Below are positions 13,787-17,274 of a DNA stretch of 17,274 nucleotides, piece by piece. The position numbers were made by a program, and so were the translations under genes. Numbering within the stretch: position 1 is the first letter of the stretch; every line of letters starts with the position of its first letter. A model generated the notes under the pieces. The model saw nothing but the letters and a program-made list of their open reading frames with translations. It did no database searches and was not told the origin of the DNA. Location of the stretch: the NCBI GenBank assembly GCA_007121375.1, contig SKLX01000157.1:1-17274 (forward strand), written 5' to 3'. Source of the DNA: Bacillota bacterium (GTDB lineage: Bacteria; Bacillota; Dethiobacteria; SKNC01).

Positions 13787-15358
13787 TTACTCCTCCTCCA
13801 CAAAGGCCAGTTTATTTAAAGGCATGGGGGTTCCGCTGCCGATGCCGTCATGGGTAAAGAAAAGATCAGCCCTCCCGTCATGGGCATAGTACCAGCTGGG
13901 ATAATAGAGGGTATAGGCGGGAAGGGCTTCGGCATAGATTTCCTGGACCTGGTAAACCATTTCCCTTCTCCTCTCCTCCTCCATTTCTTTCCTCTGTTCC
14001 TTCACCTTATCCACCAGTTCAGGATCATTATAACGGGCATTCAGGTGGGGGCTTCCTTCCCCAACCATGAACCGGTCTATATTGGCCGGGTCTCCTCCTA
14101 CACCACCATGGCCGTTGATGGCCAGGTCATAATCCCAGTTCTGGACCCGTGTATCTACAATAGACCTTTCCAGGCTCCTTAAATCCACCTGGATCCCTGC
14201 CTCTTCCAGGTATTCCCTCACTATTTCTCCCTCCCGGGCATAGTCCGCGGAGGTAATAAGCTCCAGGGACAGGGTTTCCCCCTCCTCCTGAAAATATTGA
14301 CCTTCCTTCCTGTAACCCAACCCTTCCAGGATTTCTTCTACCCTGGAAAGATCATATTCATAAGCAGGCAGGTCCGGGTTGTGCCAGTAGCTGTCGGGAG
14401 AAATCAATCCCGGGCTCCCTGGGAGACCATATCCCCTTAAAGCCCTTTCTACTAACCTTTCCAGGTCAATGGCATGGGCAAGGGCCTGGCGAAACTCCTC
14501 CTGGTCAAAGGGGGATTGCTGGTGATTGAACATGAGCTTTAAGTTCCAGTCGTGGGTCCCCTGGATAACCTCCAGGTTTGTACCCTCCATTCGGTCCAGG
14601 GCCTCGGGCTGAACCTGGACATAATTCACATCCCCCCGCTGGGCCGCCAGCTGGGGTTCACTCACCTTCAGCATCAGCAATTCTTCAAAGGAAGGGGTCC
14701 CCAGGTAATAATCTTCAAAGGCCTCATACTGGTAATAACCCTTTTCCCGCTGGTAATCCTTTAGCTTGTAAGGTCCTGTGCCAATTACAGCTTCGGGAGA
14801 TCTAAAGTCTGCCGGGTCCTCCACCCCTTCCCAGATATGACGGGGGATAATATGGACCACTCCGGCAATGTTATTTAAAAAAGCAGCATCCGCCTCCTCC
14901 AGCTGGATTTGGACCCGGTGTTCCTCCAGTTCCACTACTTCTTCTACTGAACTCAAGTCCGCCCAGTTGGTAGGGTGCTCCTTCATATACTCATAGGTAA
15001 AAACTACATCATCAGCGGTAAAGGGGGTACCGTCGTGCCAGGTAACCCCTTCCCGGAGCTGAAAAGTATAAACCTTGCCCTCCTGGTCATGTTCCCATTC
15101 CCGGGCCAAAGCCGGCACAAAGCCCTGGTCATCCTTCCAGACCAGGGAATCGAAAGCAAAGGTAACCCTCACCAGGCCGGGGCCCCGGGGATAGGCAGCG
15201 TAAGGGGTGGGATATCCCCAATCTCCCTCCTCGTCTCCAATCCGGTAAACTCCTTCTTCCCTTTGGGGACCTGCCGGTCCACATCCCGAAAGAAATAGGG
15301 AGGAAAGAATAAGACATGCCAGAGTTAAAAAAATAATTAATCTATTAATATATTTCAT
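13787..15358 (-). CDS. Extracellular substrate-binding lipoprotein, SBP_bac_5 (peptide/nickel) family
   Basis: This 523-residue family 5 solute-binding protein captures the ligand outside the cell for the importer. The N terminus has a lysine/arginine start, a hydrophobic core and a lipobox LSGC with the modified cysteine at C26, so it is a membrane-anchored lipoprotein. Family motifs include WEHDQEGKVYTFQLREGVTWHDGTPFTADDVVFTYEYMKE and VIGTGPYKL, and later RQALAHAIDLERLV. The usual oligopeptide binders and the nickel binder NikA share this fold, so the ligand is not evident. The mature domain is acidic and tyrosine/tryptophan-rich. It follows the fmdE-like gene by 33 bases, and the riboswitch upstream of that gene points to a cobalt or corrinoid ligand rather than a nutritional peptide. 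That ligand is an inference. Confidence 0.94.
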   Translation of the reverse strand: MKYINRLIIFLTLACLILSSLFLSGCGPAGPQREEGVYRIGDEEGDWGYPTPYAAYPRGPGLVRVTFAFDSLVWKDDQGFVPALAREWEHDQEGKVYTFQLREGVTWHDGTPFTADDVVFTYEYMKEHPTNWADLSSVEEVVELEEHRVQIQLEEADAAFLNNIAGVVHIIPRHIWEGVEDPADFRSPEAVIGTGPYKLKDYQREKGYYQYEAFEDYYLGTPSFEELLMLKVSEPQLAAQRGDVNYVQVQPEALDRMEGTNLEVIQGTHDWNLKLMFNHQQSPFDQEEFRQALAHAIDLERLVERALRGYGLPGSPGLISPDSYWHNPDLPAYEYDLSRVEEILEGLGYRKEGQYFQEEGETLSLELITSADYAREGEIVREYLEEAGIQVDLRSLERSIVDTRVQNWDYDLAINGHGGVGGDPANIDRFMVGEGSPHLNARYNDPELVDKVKEQRKEMEEERRREMVYQVQEIYAEALPAYTLYYPSWYYAHDGRADLFFTHDGIGSGTPMPLNKLAFVEEE

Positions 15359-15391
15359 AAATATCCCTCTTTTTCTTTTATTTATCTTAGG

Positions 15392-16012
15392 CTATTTGGA
15401 GATACGAGAAGGATAACCCTCAAAGCATACAGGGCAGGCAAACTTACCTTCTTTAACCCGGGCCCGAGGCTCCATAACTCCTTCTCCACAGAAGGCGCAC
15501 TGGACGGAATCAAAAAGCCTGGCCTTTGGAGGAAGGTCCACTTCTACCTGCTGAATATCAAAAATTTCTTCCACCGGTTCATGGAGCAGTAAGTCTATCA
15601 TTTCCGCCTGGTAAGCCCTTATTTTTTCCCTTTCTTCTTCCGTAGCCTCCTGGCGGGCAGCCTTTTCCCTTAAGGTTTTCCATCCCTCAGGGGCTAATTT
15701 ATCCAGGGCTCCGTACTTTACAGCTAGCCTGACACCCTCCTTCTTTCCCCTCACCCCAAAGGTAAAGGCCTGCTTACCGTAATCCCTGTAAATCAGGTTA
15801 CCCTTTCCAAAGGTACAGGAGGTAAGAACCTGGACTGCATCAACGCCGCAGGCATCTGTCTCTACAATGGCGACCATCTCTTCATCCCGAGCAGGCCCCG
15901 TATCCAGCCGCTCTAAAGCTTCCCATGCAGCCCGGTAACCTATAGCCAGTCCTGGACAATTATGACCGTGAAAATCTACGGCCTTTTCCCAGGGGGTTTG
16001 TTCCATGCACAT
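15392..16012 (-). CDS. FmdE-family protein with C-terminal zinc finger
   Basis: This 206-residue protein belongs to the family named for subunit E of molybdenum formylmethanofuran dehydrogenase. The core motif FHGHNCPGLAIGYR (about 14-27) and DACGVDAVQVLTSCTFGKGNL (53-73) carry conserved His/Cys residues that probably bind metal. A helical stretch of charged residues follows, then a C-terminal four-cysteine zinc finger (C172, C175, C193, C196: CAFC...CPVC). FmdE proteins occur in many bacteria without formylmethanofuran dehydrogenase and often beside metal transporter genes. No other fmd/fwd gene is here. It is the first gene behind the cobalamin riboswitch. The ATG at 16012 follows AAGGAGGAGGAG with seven bases between. 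A metal-chaperone or corrinoid-related role is an inference. Confidence 0.92.
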   Translation of the reverse strand: MCMEQTPWEKAVDFHGHNCPGLAIGYRAAWEALERLDTGPARDEEMVAIVETDACGVDAVQVLTSCTFGKGNLIYRDYGKQAFTFGVRGKKEGVRLAVKYGALDKLAPEGWKTLREKAARQEATEEEREKIRAYQAEMIDLLLHEPVEEIFDIQQVEVDLPPKARLFDSVQCAFCGEGVMEPRARVKEGKFACPVCFEGYPSRISK

Positions 16013-16046
16013 TAATAAACTCCTCCTCCTTGTTAGTATTACTGTT

Positions 16047-16061
16047 TGTTATATTGTAACA
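16047..16061 (-). promoter_or_regulatory. Possible internal promoter and palindrome just before the fmdE-like gene
   Basis: The minus strand has TGTTACAAT (16061-16053), an extended -10, within the inverted repeat TGTTA-N5-TAACA (16047-16061). The -35 is poor. If used, it would bypass the riboswitch terminator. Confidence 0.4.
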
Positions 16062-16225
16062 CATTATTGTTAAAAAATTAAAAACTTTAATACCCTTGGA
16101 TAAAGAAATATTCAATACAATGCTACAAATTTCTTCATCATGCTAACCAGTACAGAAAATAACCCTCCATTTTTGAAGGGCTTGGCAAAGGGCCAAAATT
16201 ATAGGTTTAACAGGTCAACAAAACT

Positions 16226-16257
16226 AAAAACCCCCTCCTACAATAACAAGGACGGGG
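16226..16257 (-). terminator. Intrinsic terminator of the cobalamin riboswitch
   Basis: On the minus strand CCCCGTCCT and AGGAGGGGG form a nine-position stem with one G-G mismatch and a nine-base loop, followed by TTTTTAGTTTT. It is about 70 bases after the riboswitch core, suitable for transcription control by B12 binding. Confidence 0.78.
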
Positions 16258-16326
16258 CTATTACCAAACAAAAATAATTAAAATAGCACACTTTTCCTTT
16301 CTACCGAAGGATTAAGCGATATCACT

Positions 16327-16490
16327 CAGGCAGGTCTTCTGGCTCAGGTTCCTTGCTCCCCCGGGCCTTCCCGTCCATAAAAGTTGGACAGTGGCATTTC
16401 CAGGGGGCTCCCCTTTACAGCGGCGGGACCGCTCAGGCTTTTCACCTGATTCCCTATTCTCCTCCCTCGGGAGGCACCTGTTGATAACAG
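16327..16490 (-). ncRNA. Cobalamin (adenosylcobalamin-type) riboswitch
   Basis: Read on the minus strand, the element contains in order CAGGTGCC, GGGAATCAGGTGAAAAGCC, GGTCCCGCCGCTGTAA, GCCACTG (plus-strand 16389-16395), GGGAAGGCCCGGGGGAG, and the B12 box GAGCCAGAAGACCTGCC (about 16329-16345). These are the conserved blocks of the cobalamin riboswitch in the right order and spacing. P1 can form between CAGG at the 5' end and CCTG at the 3' end. It should switch off the downstream FmdE/ABC-importer unit when B12 is plentiful, probably through the terminator at 16226-16257. Ends are approximate. The presence of the full P3-P6 arrangement and the upstream P2 arm favours the class I (AdoCbl) type. 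Confidence 0.96.
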
Positions 16491-16559
16491 GTATTAATTT
16501 TTTCCTAAAATAATTATTCTACACTAAAAATTGATTTCCTTCTTTTTCTAAGATTTTTC

Positions 16560-16588
16560 TTGACCGATGTTTATACCTGGTATATACT
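16560..16588 (+). promoter_or_regulatory. mazEF promoter with operator-like palindrome
   Basis: TTGACC (16560-16565), a 17-base spacer and TATACT (16583-16588) make a good promoter about 33 bases before mazE. The perfect palindrome TATACC-T-GGTATA (16572-16584) covers the spacer and the start of the -10, as expected for a MazE-type autorepressor site. Confidence 0.75.
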
Positions 16589-16620
16589 TAAGGCAATATT
16601 AAGGAACGGGGTGATTTATA

Positions 16621-16860
16621 ATGTATGCTACTATCCAAAAATGGGGTAACAGCCAGGCGGTAAGAATCCCCAAGGCAATCCTTGAAATGGCGAATATAAA
16701 TGAAAAGGACAGGGTTGAGTTAAAGGTGGAAAAAGGGAATATTATCATTGTTCCCTTAAAAAAACATAAACCCTTGAAAGAAAGAATCGCCGAGTATGAG
16801 GGAGAGTATAACTGCCATGAATGGGAAACCGGCAAACCCACTGGAAACGAGGTATGGTAA
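16621..16860 (+). CDS. mazE: MazE-type antitoxin (AbrB/SpoVT fold)
   Basis: This 79-residue antitoxin begins MYATIQKWGNSQAVRIPKAILEMANINEKDRVELKVEKGNIIIVPL, the swapped-hairpin AbrB-type DNA-binding domain with the WGNSQAVRIPK motif (residues about 8-18) common to MazE/PemI proteins. The C-terminal third (PLKERIAEYEGEYNCHEWETGKPTGNEVW) is the acidic, flexible part that in the family wraps the toxin and blocks it. The ATG follows GGGGTGA with a six-base gap. MazE and the MazE-MazF complex usually repress their own promoter. It is the only operon on the plus strand here. Confidence 0.95.
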   Translation: MYATIQKWGNSQAVRIPKAILEMANINEKDRVELKVEKGNIIIVPLKKHKPLKERIAEYEGEYNCHEWETGKPTGNEVW

Positions 16861-17204
16861 TGACATATATTCCAGAACAAGGGGATATTATTCTTCTTGA
16901 ATTTGACCCCCAGGCCGGCCATGAACAAAAGGGAAGAAGGCCGGCTTTTGTTATCAGCAATTATATTTTCAACAATTTCACCAAAATTGCCGTGGTCTGT
17001 CCCATAACTAAAAAAGACCGGAAATTTCCCTTACATGTCCCCCTGGACAAAAAAACAAAAACCTCGGGATTTATAATGTGCGAACAGGCAAAATCTTTGG
17101 ATATATCCGCCCGCAATGCTGTTTTTATCGAAAAAGCTTCCCCCAACATAATTGAAGAAGCCGTTGATATTATAATTGGCTTTGTGGAAATAACCGATTA
17201 TTAA
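16860..17204 (+). CDS. mazF: MazF-type endoribonuclease toxin
   Basis: This is a sequence-specific single-strand mRNA interferase of the MazF/PemK family. From the ATG at 16860 the product is 114 residues: MTYIPEQGDIILLEFDPQAGHEQKGRRPAFVISNYIFNNFTKIAVVCPITKKDRKFPLHVPL. It includes the GHEQKGRRPAFVIS motif (about 18-31) bearing the conserved Arg, and CPIT followed by the active-site region around FIMCEQAKSLDIS. The start overlaps the mazE stop (TAATG), and GAGGT stands seven bases upstream. An open frame extends further 5' to 16821 but overlaps mazE without a ribosome site. The toxin is neutralised by the upstream antitoxin. Family length is normal and no damage is visible, so the pair looks functional. 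Confidence 0.95.
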   Translation: MTYIPEQGDIILLEFDPQAGHEQKGRRPAFVISNYIFNNFTKIAVVCPITKKDRKFPLHVPLDKKTKTSGFIMCEQAKSLDISARNAVFIEKASPNIIEEAVDIIIGFVEITDY

Positions 17205-17226
17205 TCCTTACAAAAAGGAGTTTAAA

Positions 17227-17268
17227 AGAAGCCCGGGCCTATACCTGATCCCGGGCTTCTTTTTTTTT
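17227..17268 (+). terminator. Strong intrinsic terminator after mazF
   Basis: AGAAGCCCGGG and CCCGGGCTTCT form a perfect 11-bp GC-rich stem with a 12-base loop, followed by nine T. An A run on the other side lets the stem extend to 14 bp and could also end transcription arriving on the minus strand. Confidence 0.93.
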
Positions 17269-17274
17269 AACACG

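Larger units (their letters stand above)
16013..16326 (-). other. Leader between the cobalamin riboswitch and the fmdE-like gene
   Basis: This stretch holds no convincing gene. From the riboswitch side it contains the terminator at 16226-16257, two small hairpins (16182-16196 TTGGC/GCCAA and 16163-16180 CCCTCC/GAAGGG, the latter followed on the minus strand by TTATTTT), an A+T-rich part, and an extended -10 element close to the gene. Confidence 0.6.

Noticed and set aside
15392..16012. A role of the FmdE-family gene in methanogenesis or formylmethanofuran oxidation
   Set aside because: No other fmd/fwd gene is present and the surroundings are bacterial; FmdE-family proteins are widespread outside that pathway.
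16104..16150. A short minus-strand reading frame MMKKFVALY in the leader before the fmdE-like gene, as a possible leader peptide
   Set aside because: It is only nine codons, lacks a ribosome binding site and has no run of regulatory codons.
16163..16196. Two small hairpins after the riboswitch terminator as further terminators
   Set aside because: The stems are five or six base pairs and the U tracts are weak or interrupted; I mention them only as part of the leader.
16199..16222. Minus-strand TTGACC followed by TATAAT in the leader as a promoter
   Set aside because: The spacing is only nine bases, far from the 16-18 needed.
1..17274. CRISPR arrays, tRNA or rRNA genes, insertion sequences, phage attachment sites
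   Set aside because: I saw no regularly spaced repeats, cloverleaf-like genes, transposase motifs or matching terminal repeats.

Overview
The window looks like chromosomal DNA of an anaerobic Firmicute of the Clostridia type. The signs are a glycine T-box leader, strong AGGAGG-type ribosome binding sites, extended -10 promoters, an era-recO-glyQ-glyS housekeeping run, a cobalamin riboswitch, and many iron-sulfur and NifX-type proteins. I cannot name the genus from the sequence. Nearly everything is on the minus strand; only the mazEF pair at the right end is on the plus strand.

Reading the minus strand in transcription order (right to left): (1) About 16490-16226 holds a cobalamin riboswitch with a downstream terminator. 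It precedes an FmdE-family protein, a lipoprotein substrate-binding protein, two permeases and a fused two-domain ATPase of the peptide/nickel (Dpp/Nik) importer family (16012-10049). A small IscU/NifU-type scaffold gene follows (9970-9584) and then a strong terminator (9545-9514). I see no terminator between the ATPase and the scaffold gene, so all six genes may be one B12-responsive unit. (2) A second unit starts from a good promoter at 9496-9468. It encodes two MinD/Mrp-like ATPases, each with an inserted 2x[4Fe-4S] ferredoxin domain, then a NifX-like protein, a DUF5320 protein and a second NifX-like protein (9416-6464). This resembles the accessory genes of the 'orange protein' type of metal-sulfur cluster system. 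(3) A regulator unit follows from its own promoter: a Fur-family repressor overlapping a DUF134 regulator, then a HAD-type 'soluble P-type ATPase-like' phosphatase (6386-4997). (4) Housekeeping genes come next: era, recO, a DUF4342 protein with its own extended -10 promoter, and a T-box-controlled glyQ-glyS pair; glyS runs off the left edge.

On the plus strand, mazE-mazF (16621-17204) has a promoter carrying a perfect 13-bp palindrome and ends in a strong terminator at 17227-17268. It is divergent from the riboswitch unit.

The most interesting part is the B12-riboswitch unit. It joins an FmdE protein, a Nik/Dpp-type importer and perhaps an iron-sulfur scaffold, and so suggests a cobalt or corrinoid uptake system not made of the usual BtuFCD or CbiMNQO parts. 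The next most interesting is the metal-cluster assembly cassette beside it, with its repeat-bearing promoter and adjoining metal-sensing regulators.
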